Positions 10,972-22,640 of a stretch of 64,000 nt of DNA are shown one piece after another. Numbering within the stretch: the stretch's first letter is position 1; every line of letters starts with the position of its first letter. The translations under genes were made by a program, and so were the position numbers. Location of the stretch: contig WIXG01000044.1 of NCBI GenBank assembly GCA_009869945.1, positions 266,777-330,776 on the forward strand, given 5' to 3'. The DNA is from Mesaphorura yosii. Taxonomy: Eukaryota > Arthropoda > Collembola > Poduromorpha > Tullbergiidae. The notes beneath the pieces are model-generated. The model had not been told where the DNA came from and did no database searches. It saw nothing but the letters and a program-made list of their open reading frames with translations.

Positions 10972-13900
10972 AGTAAGTTCAGATGTCATTGTCGTGTACT
11001 AACATGCGATGCGATGCGCGAGTGCGGTGCGTGAGTTTGTTGGTAAACAAAAATTGATAAGCAAGCCGTCAAACCGCAGAAATTGCAATGAATACAGCAA
11101 GGGCACGGTCACGCAATGCAGAAATACACCGGAAGAAGGATACGAACCGAAATTTTCGATTACTACATGCAAAAGTGAGGCCAATGTTCCAAAATCTTAA
11201 AACGTCCGCAGCATTCGCAAAAGTCGGCCATGTTTGTCAACTTTTAATGCTATTTAGCATGAGTGTTCGCGAATACACAAGTAACGAGTATATTTTTCGC
11301 TCAATTTATGTCCGGCCAGTATACCAAGTATTATTTGGCCAATAATCAGCCGCGAATTATTTACCATGATTCTCTCCACCTTATTTTCACGCCAATTCTG
11401 TTGTGCAGGTTCGAGAAGGGTAGTTTTTAGATATGCGTGTGGGTGAATCCTTTTTGACCATGCAGAAGGACACGGAATTCGTGTGATCAAAATCAAAGCA
11501 TTTGAGGCACCCTGTGATTAGTGATTATGATTAATAAAAGTAGAAATATACTGCCCAGACTAAGCGGGCCGGGCGGGGTAGGGCCAGGCGAGAGAACAGA
11601 GGTTGCCAATTTTAAAAAACGAACTATGAATCAGTACTACTCTTTTTCCACTTGTGGTATTGATAAGCATTTGATAAGAATTCACAATTTACAGAAGCGG
11701 CGTTCCCTGAGCAAGAACTCTGCGTACCATCAAGCCAAAGTTGCTAAACAACTTGATGCTAAATTGCAATGCGAAATTAAGCAATCGGAGCTAGAGATTG
11801 CGAACTGCGAATTTTACATTAAGCAAGCTTAAGAATAGATTTCACTTAATTTATACCCTCTTCAGTTGAAGTTCTATACCAGGCAAAGTATCAGCAAGCT
11901 GCTATGAATGCACTTGACTTCAAGAATGGCAGCCGAGCTAACTGCACGTTTCTTGACCTCAGAGAAATTCTTGTGTTTCATTTGCTATCATTAATTCATA
12001 ATTGACACGAGCACGTGACATTTTAACTGTGAGATCTGTAAAACTCCGCATACTCCGGTTTTGAGAAAGGCGACAGGAAAGAAGCATCTGAAGCATGAGA
12101 GAATTCAACATGGAGGCCATTAGTTTGAAAAGTAAGTAAGCCTAAGCTAAAGTTTACTTTCGCAAGCATTTTCTAATATTTGCCAAAGCTCACGCGTTAT
12201 TAATCAATATGGAAAGTCGATCGGAGTTGAAATTAGTTTGACTTGGCACAATTATTAGAATCGATTTCTTTTCCGATAGAAATTCATTTCTTGCATGGGT
12301 GAACCACGAGACTTGATCCAGATTCATTTAATTACATATCAACTAACACCTCAAAATATCTCAAATTCGGACACGGGCAGAATCTGCAAATCGCAAAATA
12401 TGCAAATATGGTCGCAAAAGCTTGTCAGTCCACTAAATCTTTGTCAACCTGCAGAATTGCAAACACTTTCCCACAAACTGCGATGTGCTCAGAATTTTTG
12501 AATTAAAGTCCGCCTGCTTGGGTTGTCTTCGTCTCGCTATTGGACTCAGCTCGTGCCATACCTTCCTCACGGTCGCGGTCCATGCAAGCATATGCAAGCG
12601 GTAGTCGTCTCAAGTCGCACGTCACAAATACCTTTTTCGCATTCGCACATTTTTGCATCTGCAAAAAGTGTAAACGTGTTCAGCGCTCAATGATGAGCCT
12701 GTCTACCAGCTAGGTAGTTGATACGTATTCGGCAGTCAGTGTCGCTGTCCTCTGTCTGTCTACTGCCGTATGGCACGATAGCATGGCACAGACGGTCGAT
12801 CTTAATTTTGTGTCCCTCGCAGTTAAGCAAGTTAACTATAACTCTTAGCCATAAAATCTCTGCCACCGGCCATGCTATTCTTCGTAATGAATTATGGCAA
12901 GGTTCCGCATTGCAATTTGACAAAATTACTCCTGCTCCTGTTCAGGCGCCGATTTATCTGCTTTTGGCACGTCTTTTGTGCGGGTGAAATTACTCGAGAA
13001 AGAGTGACTGGGAAACGCGACGATGCATGCTAGAACTTTTATGACGCGTATCTGATCTCGAAATTACTACGCACATGCACCATGCGCACGTTCTCATATT
13101 CGCAGCTCGGCACAGCAACACGCGGACACGACTCGGAGTGCAACCGCATAGGAAGTACGTTTAGTTCTCTGGACTTGGAATTGATATTCCGGAATTGATT
13201 TCCCAGTTAACTCACGTCATTAGTGGCAAGTTCTTTATAAATTGTCCTCGTGCACTACTATGTACTCCAAACACGGTAGTCTGTGTTTTTGATACGTAAG
13301 GTAGACGTGGGAAAGCGAAAGCAGGACTTGGAACCTAATTTATGAGTTGGTTAAGTGAATTGCATCGACCAGTGTGAGCGCGCGTCTGTCTGACGGACGA
13401 CAGTGACGGCAACTGAAGCGGTGGCGGTGTGTCAGCATTTTTGTAACCAGTTGAATTCCTAAAGTTTAACAATGGCTTGGGACATAGCTGATACAGCAAG
13501 GCGATTGTCAGGAGCTGGATCCACGCCTTTGTCATTGGGATATCGGTAAAGACGTTTTAGTTAATTCATTATTAGGCATAGATAGGCTGGTGGCTAAGTT
13601 GCCTTTGTCTCGTCGAGACGACCACACACTGACTGAAGGCACTTTTGGCATGGCCTGTTCTTGCCCTATTCATGGACCCACTTCATACTTCATGGTAGCA
13701 TTATCTTTCTGTCTCCTTTATTTCCTCCGTCGTGTCTGTCTCTGGTCTGGCGAACTCTTCTCTGTAGACTAAATACCAAGAAAGATCAACCCTCTTTGCT
13801 CATTTTCTTCCCTTCTGAGTCAGTTGGTTACTGCAATTTGCGAATCTCAAGCTCGACATAGTCAATAGTCGGCCTGCAGATTTTCGCAAATGAATCTGCA

Positions 13901-14905
13901 TCTTCCTAATGCCCTGTACATAGGATATGTGCGCAATACCTAAATCATTACTCTGTTCTGGTCCTTTCTCGTACTGTTGCGGAATAGCTGTGCTTGCGAA
14001 ATGGTAAAAGATTCAAAGAGACAAGTGCAAAATTAGGCCTACGCTCACGCATCAGTTTCCTCTAAGTGAATACCTCTCAGGAATTCACCACCAAGAATTT
14101 AGACCTTGCTCAATTACTTCATTAACCCTGCCAGTATAGTAAGCAGAAAGGAATGTACAACCTGCATTTTTGTCAAGTGTGAAACTCAGCTCAAACTCGA
14201 AATTTTTACTACCTGTTTTTTAAAGTTATGCGTACGGTACTCGTTGTGTAAGTATTTCTAGGCTATCAGTGCCGCGTCGCCGACATTGCGTCCGAGATTG
14301 GAGACCACCAAAACAATAAATTCCATTCACAAAAATGAACTGCGAGTTTGCACGCGTGAGACGACAGAAAGTGGTCAAAGATAAAGTTCGCACATGCAAG
14401 CCAAAGCGAAGTATGCGGGCTTGCATTTTTATTTACCGGAATGGGCTCCGTACATAATATTTGCAATGGAATAACATAACTGATAAGCGACGAAGTCACG
14501 CATATTTGATTTGTTTACTATTCACAACCTGTGCAGTGCATTTGTGCGATGAGGACTTACCAAAGACTGCTAGGAACTCAAATCCATTCACATAATTTTC
14601 ATCAGCTCGGAGTAACAAGCTTAATTATAGATTGATACGCATTTTAAGTGGTGTTATCGACTGGCGCCGTGCTATGTGCCATAATACACAAGGTTTAGTG
14701 CCGAAGTTATGTTAATCAGATATCAGAAATGTGGATCGTGGTTTCTACGTTGAATTTAATTGATCTCCAGTTGCCAGTTACCGACGCGGACTGAAAAATC
14801 ATGCAATGGTCGTGCCTGTGCTGTGTTCGTTAGATTCCTCGCGCTGAGCTTTCAGGAACAGGAACTGAACTTGAAATAACCAACCTGTGCTTGTTCTGTT
14901 ATCAG
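10972..14905. other. Non-coding region, possibly the first intron of Imp
   Basis: No supported coding exon. A small C2H2-like zinc-finger remnant may lie at 12019-12123. A 103-codon open frame at 11521-11832 has no recognisable domain. The rest is AT-rich simple sequence. Confidence 0.45.
12019..12123 (+). pseudogene. Possible C2H2 zinc-finger remnant
   Basis: One frame reads HFNCEIC, then a basic stretch, then HLKHERIQHGG before a stop at 12121-12123. This resembles the end of a C2H2 finger (F-x-C-x2-C ... H-x-R-x-x-H-G), but the spacing between the cysteines and histidines is irregular and there is a stop just upstream. It may be a decayed fragment or chance. Confidence 0.2.
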
Positions 14906-14939
14906 TAGCAAGACTCTCCACATCACTAGTGGTGGCGTC

Positions 14940-17605
14940 ATGTCTGACAGAAGCCGAAGTCATAGTCGTGGAAGGAGCACCGGCGGCGGCGGAACTGGCC
15001 AGCCCGGTGGTTACCCGCCAGGAAGAGCGACTGAATTCCCACTTAGGTAAGACTCTGACTACTTTCTGAAATCTGAACACTTGCCTTGAGTTGAAGATTA
15101 AATTCTAACGAATTGACTTCGGAAAGAGTCGTTCTCTTTTATTCTGACCAACCCTCTGAATGTAATAGTCAACCATGTTTGTTGATATTGATATTTTTGG
15201 TATACTTCACGTGAATGATTTTATACCAATTCAAGTCAAACCATTCATTCATAACGTTTTCGTATACAGTTTAGCTTCTAATCAACCATGAATGAGTGCA
15301 TTTCATTGCATTTGCATCTCCAATCAGTTACAATGCAATTTAATTGATATTGTAATCTTTATCCACAGAATCCTGGTCTCTTCAGAAATGGTTGGTGCCA
15401 TTATAGGCAGAGGCGGAGCCACAATACGCGGAATAACACAAGCGACCCGAGCTAGAGTTGATGTTCACAGGAAGGTAACCGCGCCGCATATCACGAAGTG
15501 GATGACCTGCTATACAATTCCCTTCTAATATTTTATTTATTCTTTGTTTGTAATTTACTCATCGAATCTAGGAAAATGTTGGAAGTGTTGAGAAAGTAAT
15601 ATCAAATAGCAACTTTTTAGAAATGAGAAACGTGAATATGAGAAAGTAATATTGATATGCTTATCAACTTAGATGATTACTATTTATGGAAATCCTGAAA
15701 ATTGTTCCTCAGCCTGTAAAAAGATTCTTGAGGTCATGACTCAAGAAGCGACCAACACTAACAAGGGGTAATTACTCATGAATTCAATATGATTCGTAAC
15801 CGTAATCAGCAGAAATATATATATTGTGTGTTTATTTGCAGAGAAATAAGTTTAAAGATTTTAGCTCACAATAGCTTAATTGGTCGAATTATCGGAAAAG
15901 GTGAGTAAGCTTAACTTTGTTTATTGCATCAAAAGCTGTAACGAAAACGTATAAAAATTACGTATGAAATGACAGTAATAAGATAACCTTTCTTCAGGTG
16001 GGGCCACAATTAAGAAAATCATGCAAGACACTGATACGAAGATAAACGTATCAAGGTTTGTGCCATGCAGTTTGCTAACACCGAAGAATTGTTAATTTGC
16101 TAAATAACCGATGCTGAATTTTTGTTTTCAGTGTGAGCGAAGTTAGTGGCTTAAATATTGAGAGAGTGATTAGTATCAGAGGCAGCGTAGACGGGATGGC
16201 AGGAGCTGAAGCGCTTATCTCTTCAAAACTCAGAACTTCTTATGAAAATGATCTTCAGGTATTTATCAGTACCTTTTGTCTTCTATGTTAATGCATGTTC
16301 TCATGAATTAGAATTGTAATGGCATATGTATTCAAGCAGGCGTTAGCCCCCGGGGTTGGTGGTATGTTCCCCGGTCTCCATCCAATGGCAAGTAAGTGTA
16401 CCAAGCAATGATGCTTTTTTTTTAGATTTATTTAATTTGAACCTGGTTTACCATTTTAATTATTAAGATTATTACTTGGTTTTGGTTATAACCTACTTGC
16501 TTGTGAATGCTTGTGAATGTAAATCGTACTGTTCCACACCTTATTACTCTTATTTTATGCAGTGATGAGTACGATGGCACCCGTAAGTAGACAACCAGTT
16601 CCCAACTACGGAGCACCTGTTCCTCCAGCGGTCACTCCACCTTACCAACTTCCACCTCCGGCAGGGCAGCATCAGGTAACAACCCGAGCCATTCAGTATT
16701 AATGATTTAGTAATCATTAGAACGGCGTTTAGCAGAAATATAAAATGGTCTGTGTTCTCTCTCTTGTCAGGAAACTGTTCAAATGTACATCCCCAACAAC
16801 TCGGTAGGAGCCGTAATTGGAACAAAGGGCTCGTATATTCGAAGCATTATCAGATTCTCAGGAGCCTCTGTTAAAATTGCTACCGTCTCTGCTGATAAAA
16901 ACGAGCAGCCGAGCGAAAGACAAGTATCTATAGTAGGAACTGCAGAAGCTCAATGGAAGGTAACGCCAAGTCGAATGAAGTAAAGAGAAGAAGCAAAACT
17001 TCATGATTTAACTGGGAATTTTTGTGAATAGGCGCAATGCATGATATTTGAGAAGATTCGGGAAGAAGGCTTTGGTGCGCCTAATGAAGAACCGAGACTT
17101 GCTATTGAACTTTCCGTGCCATCAGGTACAGTCAGAATTTCTAATTGGTGGTAATTAAAGTCTGAAAAGAATGTAGTGTCAATGTGACGTTGTCGATTGT
17201 TCACCAGGTCAAGTAGGTCGCATAATCGGGAAGGGCGGTGCAAATGTACGAGAATTACAGCGGCTCACTGGAGCTGTAATCAGTAAGTTGTGCAAGACAA
17301 AGAAAACAAATCTAAGAAAGTTACGTCTTTCTAAATTGTTGCGCCAATTTTTTTATAGAATTTCCATCCGCGGTCTCAGAAAACAATAGTGGCAACACTA
17401 ACTCAACTCCTGTGTCTGAAAACACAAGCGTCCACATTCAAGGCTCCTTCTATGCCGTTCAGGTGAGTGTCTCGCTCGTGTGTTAGCGAACGCCTACGCG
17501 AGAGCTTGTGATGGAGTTCTAGCAGTTCTAATTGGCTAATTTACGTTACCATTGCAGTCAGCTCAGCGCAGGATTCGAGCCATGCTTTCACCAAGAAGCC
17601 AATGA
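14940..17605 (+). CDS. Imp: IGF2 mRNA-binding protein (Imp), four KH domains
   Basis: Exons: 14940-15046, 15369-15474, 15572-15595, 15673-15767, 15842-15900, 15998-16055, 16132-16258, 16340-16391, 16563-16675, 16771-16959, 17032-17125, 17208-17282, 17359-17462, 17558-17605. They total 1251 bases (416 residues) with compatible phases. Four KH domains carry the GxxG loops GRGG, GKGG, GTKG and GKGG. The first is followed by VDVHRKEN, a hallmark of the IGF2BP family, and a Pro-rich linker separates KH2 from KH3. The family binds mRNAs in the cytoplasm and controls their transport, stability and translation. The N-terminus is a short Ser/Arg/Gly-rich leader with no RRMs, as in Drosophila Imp and unlike vertebrate IGF2BP. 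Exon 3 is a 24-base microexon. The start follows a strong acceptor at 14905 by 34 bases. Upstream alternative first exons could exist. Confidence 0.93.
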
Positions 17606-17730
17606 GAAATCTAAAAACCAATTTTTACTTGTACAAATGCATTTTGGAAGTAAACACAGTTTATTATATTCTATTTGCGGACAAGCATTTTTGCATACCA
17701 ATTTGTATTGCGTGTGTGGGTTAAATGTAG

Positions 17731-17809
17731 AATAAAATGGTATAAAAGAGTTTTGTTTAAAAGAATCTCTTGTCTTGCCTTTTTATTGTCGTTATTGCTC
17801 ATCAATAAA
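17731..17809 (+). promoter_or_regulatory. Polyadenylation signals of Imp
   Basis: AATAAA occurs at 17731-17736 and again at 17804-17809, 126 and 199 bases after the stop codon. Either could end the transcript; a longer 3'UTR is also possible. Confidence 0.45.
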
Positions 17810-18780
17810 TTGAAATCAGATAGCATTACAAGCAAATAAGTAGCGAGGATGAATGCAGTTTAGTTCAAAATGGAAGAGCTTACCGCCAGAAGCCACCAAC
17901 GTCCACTCCAGAGCAGAGCAAGCCGCCTGCGATTCGAGAATAGATTTAAGCGTTTCCAAGAAAATTGAAGTCCTATCGTATGAATCTTGGTCGAGTACGA
18001 GGTTCGTCCGCTCCAGCATTGGAGTGGGGAATGACTGGCAAACTTGTAGCGGCAGTGGCGGTGAGACTTTTCTGAAAATGGGTAAACAAGTGTCCACGAG
18101 TCTACGGTCGCGTCTTTTGTGCTGCTGGTGCAAATTCCGCCAAATAGTCATACTCGTACGTAACGTTCATGTATCTTCAGTCCTGAATCCCTCCAATCTG
18201 ATTCTTTGTACGAATCACCAATCACGAATCTTAAGTATACATGAGTGAATGGTATAATCTAAGCATCTCTGACAAAGATCTCCGGTCTCGCAGTCTCAAG
18301 CTCAAGCCATTTTATAACATTTCGCATGTACAACTTGCAACTCACGTATGCTTTGGGTTTTGTTGAGCGGGACCCGCAAGCCAAGCCGAGCCAAGCAAGT
18401 GAGATATGGCGAAATTATGTATGGAAGCCCGGCCTGTATTTTGCACTTGTCTCTTGCCTTACCATTGTATACTTTGTGATTTGCGAATTTCACAGGCACA
18501 GACCAAAGCAATGAAAGCCAGGCAAGCACGAGGAACGGGAATGAGACTCGACACGCGAGGCATGAGCGATGATGATTGTGTAACACTGAAGACTGCACCG
18601 CACAAGACTGGAACTCGAACTTGAGAAGAAACCGGTTCATTACAAATTCGAGCCCGTGAATTTTATCAGGCGATATTACTCTTACTTAATTAGTGACGGC
18701 GGAGGTTTACTGGACATGGGCGGCCGCGTGACAGAATTGAAGATTTTCTTCTTTAGACTACTTTAACTTTCACTGCCGCA
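17810..18780. other. Intergenic region between Imp and the piggyBac-derived gene
   Basis: Overlapping open frames of about 110-130 codons occur on both strands (17816-18248, 18302-18640), but none has domain signals, splice context or a biased composition. Nothing else is seen. Confidence 0.5.
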
Positions 18781-18830
18781 GCTTTCACTGGAAATATCTC
18801 GGTAGCCGATACAGTACTCGTTAGTTAGAG

Positions 18831-18898
18831 GTAACAAAAGTTATACATTCTACACAATTAAAGGAATGATCTAATTTTCAATTGTTGGGCTTTTTCAG
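18831..18898 (+). other. Probable 5'UTR intron of the piggyBac-derived gene
   Basis: A donor GTAACA follows TTAGAG, and an acceptor TTTTTCAG ends at 18898 after a pyrimidine tract. The size (68 bases) matches other introns here, and the start codon lies 124 bases further on. Confidence 0.4.
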
Positions 18899-19021
18899 GT
18901 CAGCTACTTCCGACCTCAGATTTTTAATTGTTATCTGTACCTGCTGAGCCTTGCTGGCGCTGGCAATCAGCTCTAGTCATTCGAAGTTCAAAGGCGTAAC
19001 TCAACACGCAAGATTCTTAAG

Positions 19022-20110
19022 ATGATGTCACAAACGAAAAGGGCTCGCACACACTACGACATTCAAGCAACGATTGCAGCGCTACCGAGTCATGTCTACA
19101 TCGTCCAAGATCAGGAAGAAAATGGACGGGCGAGAAAGAAGCATCATGGAGGCAGAACGCTATTATCATATGCGCAGCCACCGCAGGATTTAAATGACGA
19201 AGACAATGACCGTCCAATCGATTACTCTAACCACAACAGCAGCGCCTCGTCATCGGACACGGAGTGCAACATTGTCGAAGTAAGTCCTGATCAGTTGCTG
19301 TACGATGCTGTGCATGGATCGCCAGGTCAGAATTCCGACCTCGACGAGAATGAGCTTTCTACTGTGGAGAACTCTCTTCACAATTCAAGCGACGGGAATC
19401 ATGAAACTGTGGCGCTGAACAAAAATCAAATCGTAACGCTCGCAACAACCTTATGTCACAAAATTCGCAAGCTTGCAAAATATGAACTAGTCACTCAGAA
19501 CAGCAACGGAAACGGCAGTGGCAGCTCTTCGAACAACGGAATGGACGATATGAATATTCCAATACCGACCCCAATTCTTGATCTCAATGCGCTGGACGCA
19601 TACACGGCTTTTCAACTGTCAAAGAATTATATTATGCAGCAGCCTGAATTTGAGGCTGTGCCTGAAATTGGATCGGCAATCACGACCTTGGAGAATGTGC
19701 ACCACTACGAAATCCAGAGCAAGTACGGCCATGGGATGCAAAGCAACGAGGCAAGGAACGCCTTTGTGGGCAACCAAAATTTGGATGCGAGTGTTACGAG
19801 TGTGGTACTGGGACACAATCCTGCTGTAGCTCCGGGTTGTGTAAACTTCTCGAAGGATGGTCATGGCCAGGGGCACGAGCTGCAGAGTCAGCACCAGCTT
19901 CGTCGACTAACGGAAAGGCACTTTCCTGCGTTAATTCCACCCACGTCAGCTAACCCTAAACCTAGGAAAAGATGCTATGTGTGCTTGCACAGTACGAAGC
20001 GCAACAAGGCGCCAAAACGCACGGATACTTATTACATGTGCGTGGAGTGCAACAAGCCGCTCTGCGCTGTTCCCTGCTTTCACGAGTATCATACTCAACT
20101 TAGTTTCTGA
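19022..20110 (+). CDS. PiggyBac-derived zinc-domain protein without transposase core, intronless
   Basis: A single open frame of 362 residues. The last 80 residues match the C-terminal end of piggyBac transposases: RLTERHFPALIPPT, then a zinc-binding module CYVC ... CVEC ... LCAVPCF-x3-YH, which in transposases binds the transposon ends. The preceding LDLNALDAYTAF may be a remnant of the segment that normally links the catalytic core to this domain. Residues 1-220 are hydrophilic and acidic/Ser/Asn-rich, with no DDD catalytic core. A basic AKRART-like N-terminus and RARKKHH could direct it to the nucleus. The long intact frame and the absence of visible terminal inverted repeats argue for a host gene, perhaps a DNA-binding regulator. 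AATAAA occurs at 20317-20327. A second ATG directly follows the first. Function is unknown. Confidence 0.75.
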   Translation: MMSQTKRARTHYDIQATIAALPSHVYIVQDQEENGRARKKHHGGRTLLSYAQPPQDLNDEDNDRPIDYSNHNSSASSSDTECNIVEVSPDQLLYDAVHGSPGQNSDLDENELSTVENSLHNSSDGNHETVALNKNQIVTLATTLCHKIRKLAKYELVTQNSNGNGSGSSSNNGMDDMNIPIPTPILDLNALDAYTAFQLSKNYIMQQPEFEAVPEIGSAITTLENVHHYEIQSKYGHGMQSNEARNAFVGNQNLDASVTSVVLGHNPAVAPGCVNFSKDGHGQGHELQSQHQLRRLTERHFPALIPPTSANPKPRKRCYVCLHSTKRNKAPKRTDTYYMCVECNKPLCAVPCFHEYHTQLSF

Positions 20111-20316
20111 TTACTAATGATTAATTAATCACAGTGTCAGGGAAAATCGAGGCAGAAGTCAGAATGTCAAATCGAATATTGTGCTACGCGAATTTGCGAA
20201 TGGGAATGTGCCAGGTGATATGGCTAAAATACTATAAACAAGTTAATCTTGCTAAAATGTATTGTAATGCAGCTAATGCATAAATTGTCCACTTTATTGC
20301 ACAACTCAGGAGTCAA

Positions 20317-20327
20317 AATAAAATAAA
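20317..20327 (+). promoter_or_regulatory. Polyadenylation signals of the piggyBac-derived gene
   Basis: Two overlapping AATAAA words, about 210 bases after the stop. They face the opposing gene's signal at 20371-20376, so the two transcripts end within about 50 bases of each other. Confidence 0.55.
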
Positions 20328-20370
20328 TTGAACTGAAAACCGTGACTTTACTTGCTTCCAGCTTAAGACT

Positions 20371-20376
20371 TTTATT
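20371..20376 (-). promoter_or_regulatory. Polyadenylation signal of the RRM-RING gene
   Basis: TTTATT on the plus strand (AATAAA on the minus strand), about 235 bases past the stop codon at 20609-20611. Confidence 0.5.
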
Positions 20377-20608
20377 TCATCAATATTAGTTCAGTGACCA
20401 ACTGAACTGTAATAACCAATTTGAACGTACTTTTTGTAAGCTGAACAGACTAAACACGGCAGACGCCAGTTAATTTTCTTAGGTTCTGAAGAATGATTGC
20501 TTAAAACTATAAGATTCAATGTTCCGCCATGCTAGCTGTTGCCGTACTTAATGAAGATGCACATCGAATCTGTTTTTTGTGTTCCATAATATAATTCCAT
20601 TGTTGAGT

Positions 20609-22640
20609 TCAGTCCAGCTCGGGCTGGAATGACCATCCACACTTTTTGCAAGAAACCAATGCTCCTGGGCAATCCAAATCAATCGATATTGGGTGTCCAC
20701 ATTTCGTGCAACCAACCTGCAAGTGTTAAGCGTACACAAAATTAAAATTTGCGAGTTGGGCCGTTGGGCGAACAGAAAGTCAAAATCGTTGCCGAACTTA
20801 CAATGTCATCCATATCCTGCAGAAGATTGTACAAGAGTAGCTTATCATACTTGATGAATGCCTTTCTAGCCACGAGTACTTTCACCAAGCTATGATCAAA
20901 TGTCTCCTCACAGTTTCGACGTTGACAGTGAATTGCCTCCAGTTCTTCGTTCTCAATGCAAAATGTGAGCCACTCCGTGAGACACGGTTTGCAGTAAATA
21001 TGCTGGCATTCCAAAATGACTGTAGGTTTTTGATCTGTCTTCCCACAAATGGTACAGGTTGTATCTTTCGGTATTGGAATTGCAAGCGATCCAGCATACA
21101 AACACTCGACCTCACAATCTCCCCTCGCACCACCGGCGTGATTGCGGCCTTTCTGCTGTTTTCGCTCTTCTTTGCTTAATGCTTTTGCAACAGCCAGTCT
21201 TCGTCCATTTCCAATCAGCTTGTTGTCCAATGCGTCAATTGCCGCCTGAGCATGACGAGGGTCTTTGAAACAAACGTATCCAAAATCCGGTCCTCTCCAT
21301 TTTACAGACTGAATCCGTCCAAATATTTGGAATGCACCATGCAGGTCTTCATCAGTTTTGAGTAAGCCCTTGAAATTTTTCACGTAAAGATTTTGAAACG
21401 GCTTATTCTCATATTGCAAGCAGAGTGTTCTTGGCTTCGGTTTTGGTTCATTGACTGAGATCACGGAATCACTGTCATAGTCAGTAGCTTGATCTTGTTG
21501 GTCTGATTGAGCATCTTCGTGCTCATCGCCGTCATTGCAATCATTGCTGTCAGTCTCCTCAGGTGTAGGCAGTTTCAGATTTATTGCACCAGCTCCAGCT
21601 CCCAAATTCTTGAATTTAAACGGGTTCACGGTCGCTAGCTCCAGAAGAAGCCGAGGCGGAGGGTTCTTCGCTTGCCCATTTGTGTTCGACAATTGGAAAG
21701 TCCGGCTTTCATACTTCCTGTTGCTTGATGTTGATGCCGATGACTTACTAAAATTTATATTACCACGCAATTCTGAGATGTTTATTTCATGTTGTATTGG
21801 CCTGTGCTCCTTGCTAACGACCTTATCAAACTTTTTTCCACCTGTTGGCCTTTGAAGTAGATGTCCAACCCCTGAGCTTTCACCACGCGAGGTTAATAAG
21901 TTCGGTCTGGACATCTTGCTTTCGTACTTCGCAACGTGCAGTTGTTTTCCATTTGGTAGATCTCGATTGTGAAGTTTTGCAACAGCACGCTTTGCGTCGT
22001 CTGCGCTCTGAAAGCACACAAATCCGACACCTCGCAATGTTCCATCAGAATTCTTTTCAATCTTGTGCGACGTTATGGGGCCAAACTTTTTGAATAGATC
22101 GACAAACTCCTGTTCGTCCCGTAATCCGTTTCTAAAATTCTTGATGTAAAGGTTATTGTACGGCTCTTCGTGTTCTTTTGTCTGAACAGGGGCCTCAGAT
22201 TTTTCGATATCTTCGTTTGAGAAGCATGGTTTCAACTTGAGGCGACGGCCGCCTAATGTGAGTGAACTACTGAGTGCATCTCGAACACTTTGCTCGTTTC
22301 TGAAGTAAATTTTTCCATGCCCCGCCAGGCGTCCCGTCCGGTGATCAACTGGGAAGTGTGACTTCACAACTGGTCCATATTTGCTCTCGAAAAGTTGTTG
22401 CAAGGCTGCCCCTTCCACACATTCGGGCAAATCGAAGCCATAAATTTTGATTCCATGTAAATTCTCTTTATTCTGTTCGAGTCCCACCAACTGATAGGAA
22501 GTGGAGCCGATTGATGCGCGCGTAAGTTTCCTGACTATGCCGATGCCTCTTGTACTCCCTCTTCCTCGATTATGATCACGACTACCACCACGAGCGCCGG
22601 TACCAGCACCGCCAGAAGAGTGTCTTTTATATGACGCCAT
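20609..22640 (-). CDS. Three-RRM protein with C-terminal half RING-between-RING module
   Basis: Exons: 22640-20802 and 20716-20609 (GT-AG intron, phase 0), 648 residues. A Gly/Arg-rich head precedes RRM1 (about residues 64-140). RRM2 (about 162-240) has LYIKNF and GVGFVCF, and RRM3 (about 417-487) has LYVKNF and FGYVCF; both resemble poly(A)-binding-protein RRMs. From residue 529 there is a RING of RBR RING1 type: C-x2-C, then CQHIYC-x2-C, then C-x4-C, followed by a helix with KYDKLLLYNLL. The second exon adds one CTKC ... CKKC zinc ribbon and then stops, so RING2 with its catalytic Cys is absent. It could be an RNA-binding ubiquitin ligase of RING type or a non-catalytic adaptor. A 5'UTR splice acceptor lies at 22660-22661. 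I do not recognise an established family with this order of domains. Confidence 0.85.

Noticed and set aside
11521-11832. 103-codon open frame called as a gene
   Set aside because: No recognisable domain, start context or splice partner; mentioned only as a possible remnant.
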